From Pelodera strongyloides (taxonomy: Eukaryota > Nematoda > Chromadorea > Rhabditida > Rhabditidae): DNA of 64,000 nt. Made by a program: the position numbers and the translations under genes. Positions 33,171 through 45,900 of the stretch are shown here, piece after piece. Under the pieces are notes generated by a model. The model searched no databases and was not told the origin of the DNA. It saw only the letters and a program-made list of their open reading frames with translations. The stretch spans positions 186,001 to 250,000 of the forward strand of contig JAANDG010000020.1 of the NCBI GenBank assembly GCA_036852015.1. Reading direction: 5' to 3'. How positions within the stretch are numbered: position 1 is the first letter of the stretch; each line of letters starts with the position of its first letter.

Positions 33171-36099
33171 CCTTTTTCTGATTGTGATTCTTGTTGACCT
33201 TCCTTTCAGTGACTGAGGTTCAGCTAATGTGTGTTGTATATACTGTAGGATTTTGTTGACACATATGAACTTGTACTACTTACTGTAGTTTTGTATGACT
33301 ACTGTAAGTATGTACTATGTAAACGTATAATTTGAAGTGCATAAGTCCAAAGTTTTGATTGCCGCTTTCTTACGGATTTGCTAATTTGCTTGCTCATAAT
33401 CGCTTTCAGTGTGTATTGTATTCAACGTTGCTAATAGTTCCTTTCGTTCTTTTTATGGGTACGGGTACCCGTTAGTTTATTGACACTTTATGAAACATGG
33501 ACTAAGTGTATTAAATGTGCGTGTATTGCTTACAAATACAGTCCTGGTTTCTAGTTCTACTAGATCAATTGTATAATTGTGTGCTTGGTTATATGCATAA
33601 TTTCCCAGCCTTGCCTAACGATTTCTTTCAGTAATTTTCAAATTTTTCATATAAAAAAACCACAAACCACAAACGCGCCTCGTGCGCGCCGTTTGTGGGC
33701 CAGTAGTACGCAACCTTGATAGTGAAATCAGAAACTTTATTCGCGAACATGGTTCGGCCCGGACAAAGCTAGCTACATTATTTTGACGAATATGCATAAT
33801 CACACATTTATCTTGTATTGTATTTTAGTCATTTATGTTTTGTTACTGATCTCGTACATTTTATGTTTCCATAATATATTGCCATGCTTTACGAATTTGC
33901 TCTCGTTCACTTTCAAGGAAAAAGGATTTTCATTCTTTCAATGTATTCAGTTTTTTTTATGTTTCTGATTGTTATGTTTTTTTGTTTTTAATTCAATAAA
34001 ATTTGAAAGTATTCATTGATGAATTTGTCATAGCTGTTGAAGGCAGTGATTTATTTGAAATGTTGTTTTTATTAAGATTTCAGTGGGGTTAGAGAATTTC
34101 TGTCAGTGGCAGGCTGTAGATAGTTGGCAGCTCACGTAATTTGTGGTCAACAGTGTTTACACGAAAGCGGTTCTCGCTGAACTTCTCGTGTGCTTAGTTT
34201 GTTTTATTTGCTGAGATCTATTTCCATCTCTATTCTTCCTCTAGTGTTTGTTTGCCTGAGTTGAGTGGAGTTGTTTGTTAATTGATGTTGTGGTCTTCGC
34301 GGAAAGATCATCAGAGGGCAGTTAGTGACTAAATTACGTTGATATTTAAGAAAATGTCTTTCCCTGGTAGCTTTATGTCGGCTGGAGGTTCGTTTTTTAT
34401 GCCGTATGCTGATCTGATTTAGAGGGTTACTTGACTGTTGGTTACTGTACGATGGCAGTTTCAGATTTTGAACACTGCGACCGTGACGTTGGCTGGGCTT
34501 CATTGGAACGGAAATCACGTCACGTACGGGTTGATCGTGGGTTGTTTTTGAGTTTGCTTGTTGTTTTGTTTTTCTCTCCTGTCTTGTTGATATATCTTTC
34601 CACATTATACTTCTCCATGTTTTTTTGCTTCTTTTTTTATTGAAACTTGGGTACCGTACCTGCATTCGGTCCTTTTTTGGTCAGAAGTTGGGTGCAGTTT
34701 TATATATTTACACGAACGAAAATTTGAAAATCGATAATACATCTTCACTATAGTATTTCCAGTTAAATCTACGCTAATCATAATCAGACCACCTCTTTCG
34801 CTACGTATGTATGCTGATAAGCCTCAGGCAAGTTATCCACTGTGGTTGACCCTGACCGTCTCTGTCTCCATCCCATATTGATCTCTTTTTATGATAGGAA
34901 ATCGTGGGATAGGTTCCGTTCCCAGATTAGAAGTGGGCGATTATAGCTCTCACCCAAATTATATTTATTTAGGAAATATCAAATAATAATCAATATGTGT
35001 TGCTTGCAATTAGATACATATCGGTCTATGTATTTACTATTGCGTTTATTTGCTTTACCTTTCAATGCCTTGCAGTTTTCTGTACTGTATAATAACATTC
35101 GTAACAATCCCATTATATTTCGAATTTTGCTATTTTTCTTCTACTTTTTGTACTTTGTCGATCTACAGCTTGCAGTGCAGCTGCAACCGGTATCGATTTC
35201 AGCCCTACCTAGCTAGTACATTTACCCTTCCCATTCGTTTTTAACTCATCCATTTATTCGGTTCAAGTCCAAAACTTTAGTTTGAATTTTTTGAAGTCAA
35301 ACTTTGCCCCTTTGGGGTTGGGGGTTGGGCGGCTCAGAAAAAAAATCTCGGATGAAAAGAACGAAGTTAAGAAAAAAGCGTTCGTGAAAAGAAGACTCTT
35401 TTGGGGATGTGAGAGATCGATACACTAACAAGGGAGCGTGGCCTTCAGGAGGTTATATAAAAACCAAAAACCCTATGACTTGTCGTAGATATCCATCTCC
35501 GGGTTAAGCGAAAATTACCCTCCGCCCTCCATTTTATCTCTTCGAGCGAACAAAGTACCAGAGTCAGAGTTTAGTCGCTGAAGCCATATCGTATACGTGC
35601 AATGGCATATCTTAATCTGAATAGCTACCATTTATAGCTCATTCAGTTTGTGAATTGGGACGGTTTGTCTGCTTTTTATTTGTTAGTTTTCTTTGTTAGC
35701 TGGTCTAATTTCATAACATAAGTTCCTTAGTTCCTTCGTGTTTTGGTATAGGTATTACTTGTTTTCAGTGTTCCAGTATATTTTGTACGTTGGAAATTAT
35801 TGAAATTTGGAACTAGTCATTAGGAGCCTTTGGTGTTCGCGTGCAAACGGTTGTCCATAGATGTATTGTTTATCTTGTGTAGATATGGTAATTCAATAAT
35901 TGAACTTTGGACTTTGGACAATGATCTTATCTTTTTTATTGTTATTGTTGGTGTTTATTTTTAGCAGATCGATGACGTGTGACGAGACGTTGGCTTCGGC
36001 TTCCTCTTTTAAACTTTAGCTATTTTGCTTTCTATCTATATGTCTCTCTTTTTAGCTGTGTCTCCGTTTGTTCTCATATATCCTCTTTCTTTCCCTCTT

Positions 36100-36195
36100 T
36101 CATCTCTATCGCTCTTCTGATTCTCTCTCTCTCCTCTCCCCCCTCTCTCTCTTCACACTCTCACTCTCTTTCTCTCTCTCCTCTTTCCCTCTCGC
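36100..36195. repeat. CT-rich microsatellite
   Basis: Interrupted CT/CTCC runs, with two overlapping Ser/Leu-rich frames as artefacts. Confidence 0.85.
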
Positions 36196-37196
36196 ATACC
36201 TTTGGAATCATTTCAAATATCCCACGGGGATGGTTACACATACTTTTTCCGAATATTTTTTTTGTGCAATTTGGTTTATTCCAAATTCGAAAAAATTTCT
36301 TCATGGACATGTATATATTTTGGTCTCTAGACTAGACGGTAGCTTGCTAGGCATTTTTGTCCCGTTTGTATCTATGCGTGCGTGCGGGGGTCGCCTGATT
36401 CTCCTTATCATAGCACCACTATTTTTGTTTGGTTTTTCACAATAGAACGTTTATCTCTCTTGATAAATGGTGTTTTATCTCGGTCCGTCATTCCTTCCTC
36501 AAGGTGAATTCGTTATTTAGTCTGGTGCGGTGTTACTACGCTACGCGACTATTTTGCGCACTGTTGTGTTTGAATTTTCTTTTCTTTTCTCCGACCCCGC
36601 TTTTCAACTTCAACCATTTCAAATTCAAATTTAATTTCAAGGTAATCATTATTCATTATTCATCCTCGGAGTTTTCTCCTGACATCCCCACCCCAATAGA
36701 GTAGAGGTAGATTACGATTAAAATCTTGAAGTTGATGTTATTTCATATTACTATTTATAGTACTATTATCATCTGGCTATATTATTACCTATGTATACAC
36801 TGTGTGTGTTTTTTTATAGTTTCTGTGTGTGTGTTTACACTGTGTTTTTTTTATAGTTTCTTTTCTTGCATCTGATCTGATTTATGATTGTTTAGTCCAA
36901 TAGATCATCACTATCACTTGATCTAAGACTCTGTATTTAATGTTTTGCAGTTTTGCACGATTGCTTAGTCGAATGTTTTTTTTTAGTTTACGGCGAATCT
37001 TTCTTGTATAAGTGCAAAGGTGTTCCCTGATTCCACTTGACTTGCAGAGTCTATGATAACTGAATTGAATCACGCGTTTTTCTACGCCTTGCCCTACTAT
37101 CTCAATCTCAGTCTCTCCCACTTGAAAACTGTGAACCGTCAATTGTTCTTAGTTCTTATTATCTATGCTTTTGTTATCTTGCCTTTGTCGCCTCTT

Positions 37197-37380
37197 TTAA
37201 AGCGAAATACCGGCCCCGCTTTTTCATCGTGTGTAATTAAATTTTTACGTATTTATGCCAATTTGCTCGAATTTGGCTCGATTTTTTATTCTAATTTATG
37301 TTCATTTGCATAAGCTGCATAAAAATGCTGTTGTACTCGAACTCGATGCGTTTTAAAAACCGGCCAGTATTTCGCTTTAA
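37197..37380. mobile_element. CCGGCCGG-type MITE
   Basis: TTAAAGCGAAATACCGGCCC at left and AACCGGCCAGTATTTCGCTTTAA-type right end, about 184 bp, TTAA at each end. Confidence 0.9.
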
Positions 37381-37858
37381 ATACACAATCAAAGTGGTGA
37401 AGTTTGTGAACTGTACGGTTTGGGTTTGTCTTTTTTTTATTTGTTAGTTTTCTTTGTCAGCTTGTATAAGTTCATAATTTCCTTAGTTGTCTTCGTTATG
37501 CATGTAGTTATTGGTAATTATGTTGGCTTGATAATTGTTATTTGGGCGGTGATATGCTTGTGGATTTTTTTTTGTTTGTCAGGCTTTTTGTTGTAGTTTG
37601 TAGTTTATTTGCTGACAACGTGACAACCAACGGAGGGTTTCTTTTTCTTTTTTTTTACATTTTGAACATGAGAGCCGCCCACAATTGATCTAGTCTATGT
37701 GGCAGTCATTGTTTGGTGAGAGATCGGAACGTTTTCGTCCTTTTCATAGAAATTTTGGTTTCGAGACCTAGTATATTATATTATATTTACATATTATATT
37801 TACTGACAAATCATTATGCTGATGTAGCAATAGTTGGAGTGAAAACTTCAATAATTAA

Positions 37859-38310
37859 TATTGTAATCCAGCTTTTTGCATAAAAGGTAGGCAGATTTTT
37901 TTCCGAAATTAGACTATTTCCTTCTGTTTATGGAAGTTTAATGAGGGTGATGTGTTATTTGTTGGATTTAGCTGTGGAATGAAGTTATGAAGTCATTTTG
38001 TCAAAATGTTTCAAATCATGCATAACAGATTACCGATATTCTTCGTTTTGTTGGTTTCGGTTGCTAGTTTATTATAGTGGAACAGCTTTGGTTTATATGT
38101 ATCGGCAAAAAGTTGTTGGGTTATTCTTTGTGAAAAAAAATGCTGTAATCTTGTAAATCAGCTTTTTGCATAAAGGTATGAGTTCCGAAATTGGACTGTG
38201 TAGTATCACTTTAACTTATGTAATTGTAGTGGGTAGCCGGGCTGATAAGTGGAATGAAGTTATGAAGTCGTCTATCAGTTGTGATGTTTCAAATCATGTA
38301 TAAAGGGTTG
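37859..38310. repeat. Diverged direct duplication of about 289 bp period
   Basis: Blocks starting TTGTAATCCAGCTTTTTGCA (37862) and TTGTAAATCAGCTTTTTGCA (38151) each continue to GGAATGAAGTTATGAAGTC and TGTTTCAAATCATG. Non-coding tandem duplication. Confidence 0.75.
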
Positions 38311-40209
38311 CCTTTCTGCTCCAGTTTGCTCTGTTCTACAAACTGAGCATATTGCATTGCTAACAATAAGTCGTGTTCGTGTGGTTGAACTAGCAACGAA
38401 CTTGATTTACCTTTACATAGAACTATTCTTTGCGTAAACTAGCTTATGCACTCACCTTTTTCCGATTATCCTTTCTGTAGCTTGGTAGGTTTTGTCTGGC
38501 TGCTGATTTAACGTGGTTTGCAATCCTCCTTTATTTATTTTACTTTGAAAAATTGGTAGTAATGTGCGTGCGGATTGCGACGTTCTGTGTTTCTTTTTCT
38601 GCTTGGCATGACCTTGAATTTCAAATTTCGCCCCCGCATCCCTATGCAAACTTTGCAGTTCACATGTATTGATGTTTTTGGCAGTGCTGTTGGTTAGTTT
38701 TGATTTTTTGGGCGTTTTTTGCGCAGCGCGATGTCTAACGTTTACTTTCTGATCTTGTGGGTATATAATGTGGGAATATTATCTCTGAATTGTATGTTGC
38801 TTGCTCATTGGCTAATTGTTTGGTGCAGTGATATTTTAGTCTCTGGTATATCTGTAGTTTGTAGATTGCTCCAGATGCCCGAAAAACATGGTGGAAATGT
38901 CATGATTTTTTTCCCCTCTCACCTTTTTTTTTCTTTTCTTGTTTTATCTGAGAATGGCGTTTTAATTGAGGTATTGAACCCTGAACCTATTAATTTGATT
39001 GTTTGGAAGCCCATGTTTATGACGTTTTTTCTTCTTATTAGAAGAATATACTTATTTTTTTTTTTAGACTAACCATTTTCTATATAGTGTGTTTTAGAGT
39101 CCATCTTCTTTTCTATTCAAAATTCAAATTGGAAGTTGGTAGACCCACGGGGCATGGGGCTGATTTTGTTTGCATATATTTCTGGATAAAACTTTCATAT
39201 GAACAGGAACACCCTTCGTAGTTTGAGTTTGAAGTTTTGAGAATCGCTCATTTTAAATAACTACAGACTGTAAACTAGGCTAGGATTCCTTATTTTTTAT
39301 AGTAATGGCGCGTGCTTTACACTTTTAGCTTTGTTTTTGATTGACCACTTGTAGCTGTTGCAAGTTGCTTGCAACCGCTCTTTTCTTCTATCTCCGTGCA
39401 TCTATCTATCTATTTCATTTGTTTGAAAGTTCGTCGCACTCTTGCTGTGTGACGTATTGTGGGGGTGGTTTCCATCCCGAAAACGTCTCAGTTTTCTTGC
39501 TTGAAAAATGCACGTCTTTTATCCTTTTATGGGCATTGATTGTATCCTAGTCTCCTAATCTAGTGGAAGTGGATGGATAGACATGTTGGGACAGTTGGGA
39601 ACTTCTTGAAATGGGTTTTAACGACCTGTAGATGTATATAACCAAACTTTCTTTTGGTAAATCTCTTCCATCATTTAGTTCCTATTTGTCAATACTTCCG
39701 CTTGTATTGATAAGTTGTTATTCTTACCTATGGATATTTTTCTTCAACTTCTTTCGTTTGCTTGCCTTATATAATTTGCTTGTTATGTTTCGTCCTGTGT
39801 GACGTTATATGTTTTGCTCTCTGATCTTCGTTTTATTGAACTGGTTATTTATTTCAATTTTAGTCCTCGTCATTATAAAAACATCCCTTTCCTTTTTTTA
39901 TCCAACCGCCTACTTGTTATGTTGTTCGCGACTCTCACATAATCTCTATATTTGAAATTTGACTATATAATCTGTTTACTGTGCTGTGATCGACCTGTTT
40001 TTGCTTTTTTTTTGTGTTTGTTCATGTTCATATTTGATAGTTTTTTTATACACTAAAAAAAATTCACTGGTACTGGTTTGAGTTAATTTTTTTCCTTTTT
40101 ATCTTTTCTGCCTTATTTGTGATGAGATGTTTTCATCTCGGGCACTCCTCGCCTCGTATGTCAGAGTGTGTCAAGCGTAACTGTTTATTTATTCATATTC
40201 ATTCATCTT

Positions 40210-40218
40210 TTTTTTCAG
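40210..40218 (+). promoter_or_regulatory. Candidate spliced-leader or leader-intron acceptor of SLC25A1
   Basis: TTTTTTTTCAG followed by a 26-bp leader and the ATG at 40245. Confidence 0.5.
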
Positions 40219-40244
40219 GGTCCTTTGTCCGCTGGTCGGTCACA

Positions 40245-43200
40245 ATGAGTGGTGAGGGGATCAAGCCCGTCAATCCGTATGTTAATTATTTTCTGTTTTG
40301 CTAATTACCAGCCTCATTAGGGTGAATAGCTAATAATAAGTATGGCGTATGGCTATGGCTGGTTATGGGGCCAAGGTTTTGAGATTAAGTGTAGCCGTAA
40401 GGGAAACCAACCATTCAAACAAGCTTGACTGTTTGTGGAATTGTGTACGAAAGTATTATTTATATCTATATTCCCTCCTACTGTACATTCTAACTTTTAG
40501 TGGTTCACTCTCGCTCTGGAAGCAGTATGGACCGTCGGAGAACACTGTTAGGGGAATCACTATTGGAGGTAAGGGTTTTTTTTAGGAATGCAATCGACCA
40601 TATTTTCGCCGCGCACAATTTTTGTGCCATAGGTGCGCAGCACAATAGCGGAGCTTACCCAGGGTGATTATTATCTGGAAGTATGAAAGTGAGAAAACAC
40701 GACCACGGCGCCATTAGGGGTTCGAGGTCCCTTTGCAAAGTTCTTTTGGTTGTGAAGCGCCGTGGCACTAGATCTCAGAAGGGTCAGCAAAAACTCTGTC
40801 CTTGTTTAAGTTATCTTCCACAATATCAATTTTTTTCAGGTTTGACGGGCGCGATCGAGATTTGCATCACTTTCCCCACTGAATATGTGAAGACACAATT
40901 GCAATTGGATGAGCGAAGTGCGCACCCAAAGTATAAGGTGGGAGTGGTTTAGAGGTATTATTGATTGGGTTTATTTATTCTAAATCTAAATTGCAAAGGA
41001 TTGAACTATTGTGCGTAGTCTATGCATAATTAATGTGTACAGCGAACCTGCTGAACCCGACTTGAGCAAATACGGTTTAGAATTTAAACATTTTTCTTAC
41101 GCGGGCGCGGGTCTCATGATCAAACTAGCTATTCGAGCACTTTTCTGAATTTATGCGGGTATCTGTTAGTTATCGGAAGACCCGGAAGAATAAATTTGAA
41201 TATTGCAGGGTCCAATTGATTGTGTCAAACAAACAGTAAAGGGTCACGGTGTGTCAGGATTGTACCGAGGTCTCTCTGTTCTACTGTATGGATCGATACC
41301 CAAGAGCAGTTTCAGGTGAGGGGGGATATAGTAATTGTTTCCTAATCTCTTCCATTTGCGTTTGTCCAGCAAATTAGCCATACGTTGAATTTTTTATAGC
41401 TATTAACTCTATCTGACTAAACAGAGAAAAATGTTCATGTTATGTGGTTGCACCGAAACATTCTGTTTTACAAAAACGTGTCTTTTTTTAATTTTTACCC
41501 AAGTTTATGAATGAGCAACAGAATGTGGTGTGAGTGTTAAAAGAGAGAGAGAGAGAGAGAGATAGGGGGGTGAAGGAATGAGAGTGAGAGTAGGGGTACC
41601 AGGTATAAGCGTACCCTGCGTACCTCTCTGAATATGATCCTATATTCCTGTGTTCCAGATTCGGTACCTTCGAGTTTCTGAAGGGAAAAGCGGCGGACGA
41701 TAGGGGCAACCTGACCCCGTTCTCTCGATTGATGTGCGGTTTGGGAGCAGGTACAGCATACTAGTTTTACACCGACTTTGTCTTTTGAAAGTAGTTATAC
41801 CATGTGTGCTCAAGGTGAATAATAATAGTTTATTGTTACACCGAGTAGAAAATATTTCACATTGGCAAGCTCTTAAAATAACAGCTGGCAACTCGAAAGC
41901 CTGAGATGTGGATAAATACTGTTCGAGCGCATTTTGCTAGCCGAGAAGAAACCCCCACCTTGGTAATCCCTGTTGGTTATTTGGAGTACCGTAGAATCAG
42001 CACTCGGCCTGGTTTTTTAGCCAAAGCTGGCTGACGGTATCTATCACTAGTAGAGCGACGATAAGGCTAATGGAGAGGAAAGCTAAGGACATGCGTCATA
42101 AAAATTCTAGGCTAAGAGAGTTAACGAACGTTTTCCACTATTAGTAGGCCTTTTCTTGATTTCAGTATGTTTGTTACTTAGTTACCCTATGCCCTTCAGG
42201 TGTTGCCGAGGCAATCTTCGCCGTGACACCAATGGAAACGGTGAAAGTGAAGTTTATTCACGATCAGACGTTAGAGGTCAGTTCATTAACGTGAATAGAA
42301 TGAAAATGTTGTCAATTTTGAATTTTGAGTAATAGTAATGTTTCACGAAATTCCTATATTGTTAGTGCTCAAGTATTTGCAATGCAGTGGACATTTCACT
42401 GATCAATATATACAAAAAAGGCTCGTTCGAGATGGGAAATTTTTTTTGGAAAAGATCGAGATGGCCGGAAGGCGGAAATGTAAATTTTACTTGTTGGAAA
42501 AGTGGGGACACGGTATTGGAAACGCTTTGTTTTTCCGCTATTTAGCCCTAACCGTCGGAGTCGACTTCGAGCGGGCGGACCATTTTTGGATCCGGCAGTT
42601 GTTAAAAATAATAACCCCGATTCCACTGTGGTATTTTTTTTTCCACGGACCTACCGTTTCCATCTCGAACGGTTCTTTTCCGGAATTCCGCCAACTTTTT
42701 CCCATCTCGAACACGCCTAAAACGTCTTTCTTGTAGATGTACATTTAAATACTGAATTATGCGTTTATTTCCTAATTTCCTTTCAGAAACCCAAATACCG
42801 TGGTTTCTTCCATGGTCTCAGCACTATTGTGAAGGCTGAGGGACTTGGCGTGCGTTTTATTTTATTTTTACAAATTTATCATTTCATTGTTAATTTTCGT
42901 AATAACATTTCAACATTTATTAGCGTAAGCACACGTCCGTGTGGGTGAAATCAATAGAATAATAATAATATTGATTACGGTGTAATTAACTGATGATTGA
43001 GGATAAAACAGTTATATGTGTTGTTATTTAAGTCCCGTGACCCGTCTCGTGGCAATCATTCAATTAATTCATTACCTATGTTTTAAAATAATGAACCCGT
43101 AAAATACAGTACCCCATGTAAATTTTCCGTTTGGGGTAGACTAGTTGTTAGGCTAGTATATTTTTTATTTGACATATATTATATACTGCTTTTTTTCTAC

Positions 43201-44618
43201 GTTCTTTGTTTTCTTTAAATATAATTTGTTCAGGGTCTGTACCAAGGAGTCACGGCCACAATTGTCAAACAGGGATCGAACCAGGCCATCCGATTCTTTG
43301 TTATGGAGACGCTCAAGGTGAGAGGAGACGTTTTTTTGCAGCTAACACTAAGCTTCACCCTGTGGCCGTATGCACGAACAGCGGGAACCTCCCTGGGTGG
43401 GAGAATTTGGCCCTGCGTGTCTCCGATTCGTGTGATCCCTCTCTTTCTCTCACCTCCCACTGGAAGGGAGCCTCCCGGCATATGGCCACAGGAGTTGGGC
43501 TATGTTTTCATTTCATAATTATGGTTACGGTAATATAAGGGTGCGAGTTCGATTTGTTTTTGTTTTGTAAATCTTATTTTCTACCTACGGGAGCTATTTA
43601 TTCCCTAGCATTGGGCAATGTGTATTATCATTATTTTCAGGACTGGTACCGTGGTGGGGACAACAGTAAACCGATTGCCAAACCGCTGGTTGGATTGATG
43701 GGAGCGGTTGCGGGAGCTGCTTCGGTAAGTGTTATCATTTTTTTTAGTAAAATCTACTAAGCTCGCCTTGCATAGGTTAAGTAGTTTAGATGAAACATGG
43801 AGACTGAACACTGAGCTATTTCCAGCCCTATTTAGTTCTCCCCCATTGAAGCGTGACTCTCGTCTTACTGTATTCGCGTGTAGAACGAAGTATAACTTTT
43901 GAGGACGGCATATTGATAGTTATGCTGATCGCGAGCGTACGATAATTCACCAAGAATTAGTTAATCAATATTTAATTCTCAGGTCTACGGAAACACGCCA
44001 GTTGATGTGGTGAAGACTCGTATGCAGGGATTGGACCGAAAGAAATATAAGAATACTCTGGACTGTGCCATGCAAATCTGGAGGAATGAGGGATTCTTTG
44101 CGTACGTTTATTCTTATTTCATAGGATTATTTTGTGTTCAGAGATGTTGAATTCCTAACAGCTCTATTATGTATCGTTTCTCTAAAGCGAGAAACGGCGT
44201 TTCTACGCTAGATATCATATGTTCAAGATTAATGCAGCCAAACTCGCAAAACCAACACGGCACTTCTTTTGAGTTACCTTCTTGCTCGTGTTTTTTTTTT
44301 TGCATTTGTTATACAGTAATACAGCCCAACTCGTATTCATCACTCGATTTCCCGGGGAACTATTCCCTGTGGAACGAAGAGAACTATCCAACGTGAGAGT
44401 CGCAGTTTATACGCAGTATTTCCCTCTCGGGGTTTGATTGGTAGATATCGTCTTATAGAAATTATTTAGAAATCTGTAGCTGATTGTACTGTCATTTCAG
44501 GTTCTACAAGGGTACTGTACCCAGACTTTCACGTGTTTGCCTCGATGTCGGAATCACATTTATGATTTATGACTCGATCATTGAGATGCTCAACAAGTAC
44601 TGGAGAAAGCCACAGTAA
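40245..44618 (+). CDS. SLC25A1: Mitochondrial tricarboxylate (citrate) carrier
   Basis: Eleven exons with consistent phases: 40245-40276, 40501-40568, 40840-40937, 41209-41315, 41659-41750, 42200-42276, 42787-42849, 43234-43317, 43641-43724, 43983-44101 and 44501-44618; 313 residues against about 311 in human. It is an inner-membrane carrier of three repeats, each with the Px(D/E)xx(K/R) signature: FPTEYVKTQ (about residue 44), TPMETVKVK (about 140) and TPVDVVKTR (about 240). Paired GLYRG, GFFHG and FYKG motifs follow the matrix helices. SLC25A1-specific features include [32 protein letters not shown] and the C-terminus [19 protein letters not shown]. Known reaction: exchange of mitochondrial citrate for cytosolic malate or another citrate, supplying acetyl-CoA for lipid synthesis. 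Introns contain a foldback (42418-42718). A MITE starts 19 bp after the stop, so it is probably in the 3' UTR. It converges with the ACAA2 gene. Confidence 0.96.
41538..41562. repeat. (GA)n microsatellite
   Basis: Short GA run in a carrier intron. Confidence 0.85.
42418..42718. mobile_element. Foldback element, GCGTTCGAGATGGG-type termini
   Basis: GGCTCGTTCGAGATGGGAAA at left is answered by TTTTTCCCATCTCGAACACG at right, about 300 bp; related to 21066, 50310, 60891 and 62610. In a carrier intron. Confidence 0.82.
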
Positions 44619-44636
44619 TTGTGGAAAACGTATACA

Positions 44637-44813
44637 TTAAAGTGGAATAACAGCCGGTTTTTGAAACGCTTTTTGAATAACTGCGTTCCCATGCACTGCA
44701 GATGAGTATGACTAGAATTTAAAAATCGACCCCACCCAATTTCACGTTGCGTATGAACACGAGTGCAGTTGTCGAGCATATGTTTCAAAAACCGGCTGTT
44801 ATACCAATTTGAA
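44637..44813. mobile_element. MITE in the 3' flank of the citrate carrier
   Basis: TTAAAGTGGAATAACAGCC and a right end AACCGGCTGTTATACCAATT; subfamily variant of the CCGGCCGG group, with arms CGGTTTTTGAAACG. Confidence 0.82.
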
Positions 44814-45900
44814 TTCATAAGTAAACGCGTCTTGGGGTATAAATGCCAAGCCTTTTCTCCATGTCTGTAAAATGTCCATCTCTTGAATTACATTACTTCC
44901 CTTAGTTAGCTACATATTAGTTACGTATATCATAGAATCATCATAGAGCTATTCGAAACTGTGATCATTTCATGTTAGATAAATATAGGTGATATTATTT
45001 TCCTAGGTGATTTTTATTTTTATCTATTTTATATGAGGTTTTGATCAAACGGTTCACTAAGAAACGGACCACCGTTTAGAATTCACTTGCTTTCTATTAG
45101 TTTGCCATCTCTGTGTGATGTTGTGTCAGTTTGTGATTTAATAATAGTAATAATATTTATTATAAGAATAGGTTATGAAAAGGTTTCATTCACTTAGCGA
45201 TTTCGTTTCATTCGATTGTTTTTATAGTTTATACGTGCACCATTGTACAATAGTAATCCTCGACAAGCCTATAGACCTATATTTATACTTTTGTAAATAT
45301 TTTCTTCCAATGCATGCGGTTGTGAGTTGATTTTTATCCTGTTACTATGCTATATTTGCATCAGAGTTTTATCCGAAATGAAGAGTTATTATTCTAGTTA
45401 TTGGCACTCCATACACATGCAACATTATTGTTTTTTTTTGGCTAACAAGCACTAAATAATTCGTGTAGTACGCGTCGAGAATCTGTCGCGCGCCAAACAA
45501 AAGATTGCGCAGAACGCAGAAACTTCGGAGAAATGCGAGACTCTGACTCGCGGTAGACTGGCGAATGTTGGGCGAGTCTACAGTAAATCAATTTTTTTTC
45601 CACTGCGCGCAATACGGTTTTTAAACCTTCGACACAGGAAGTATGCAAATAATTTATACACATATAAAATACAAGAACGCTTCAAACATAACCCGAAATG
45701 CAAAATGGAGGACATTTCGTGCAAAACAATGCATATAATACAATCTAGGGTTCTAAAGGTGCAGTCATGGTATAATCACAGGTTGGGATACTAGTCAAAA
45801 CGTATTTGGCACTATAGGAATTCATGGACCTTACGTCAGGGGATATCAATTAAACTACGAAGTATCTAATTACTATGCAAAAATCAATCGATAAATCAAA
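44814..45900. other. Convergent intergenic region
   Basis: Between the stops of the carrier (+) and thiolase (-). AT-rich; contains a CpG-rich repeat around 45460-45625 similar in wording to the 23861-24110 foldback (GCGTCGAGA, TGGCGAATGTTGGGCGA). No gene seen. Confidence 0.5.

Larger units (their letters stand above)
33171..40209. other. Seven-kilobase T-rich non-coding interval
   Basis: No coding chain could be assembled between HP1-B and the citrate carrier. The plus strand is markedly T-rich, as introns and outrons of plus-strand genes are elsewhere in this window. It includes a MITE (37197-37380), a CT-rich tract (36100-36195), GT-rich tandem repeats near 36790-36860, and duplicated non-coding blocks (35640-35760 with 37385-37510; 37859-38035 with 38148-38310). 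The longest open frame (34204-34665, minus, 153 codons) is Lys/Arg/Ser/Gln-rich, as expected from reading T-rich DNA backwards. It could be a long outron or leader of the carrier gene. Confidence 0.5.

Noticed and set aside
34204..34665. 153-codon open frame on the minus strand
   Set aside because: Lys/Arg/Ser/Gln-rich composition expected from reading T-rich DNA backwards; no splice partners, no family.
38719..39072. Hydrophobic open frame resembling a membrane protein
   Set aside because: Hydrophobicity follows from T-rich DNA; no matched splice sites or homology.
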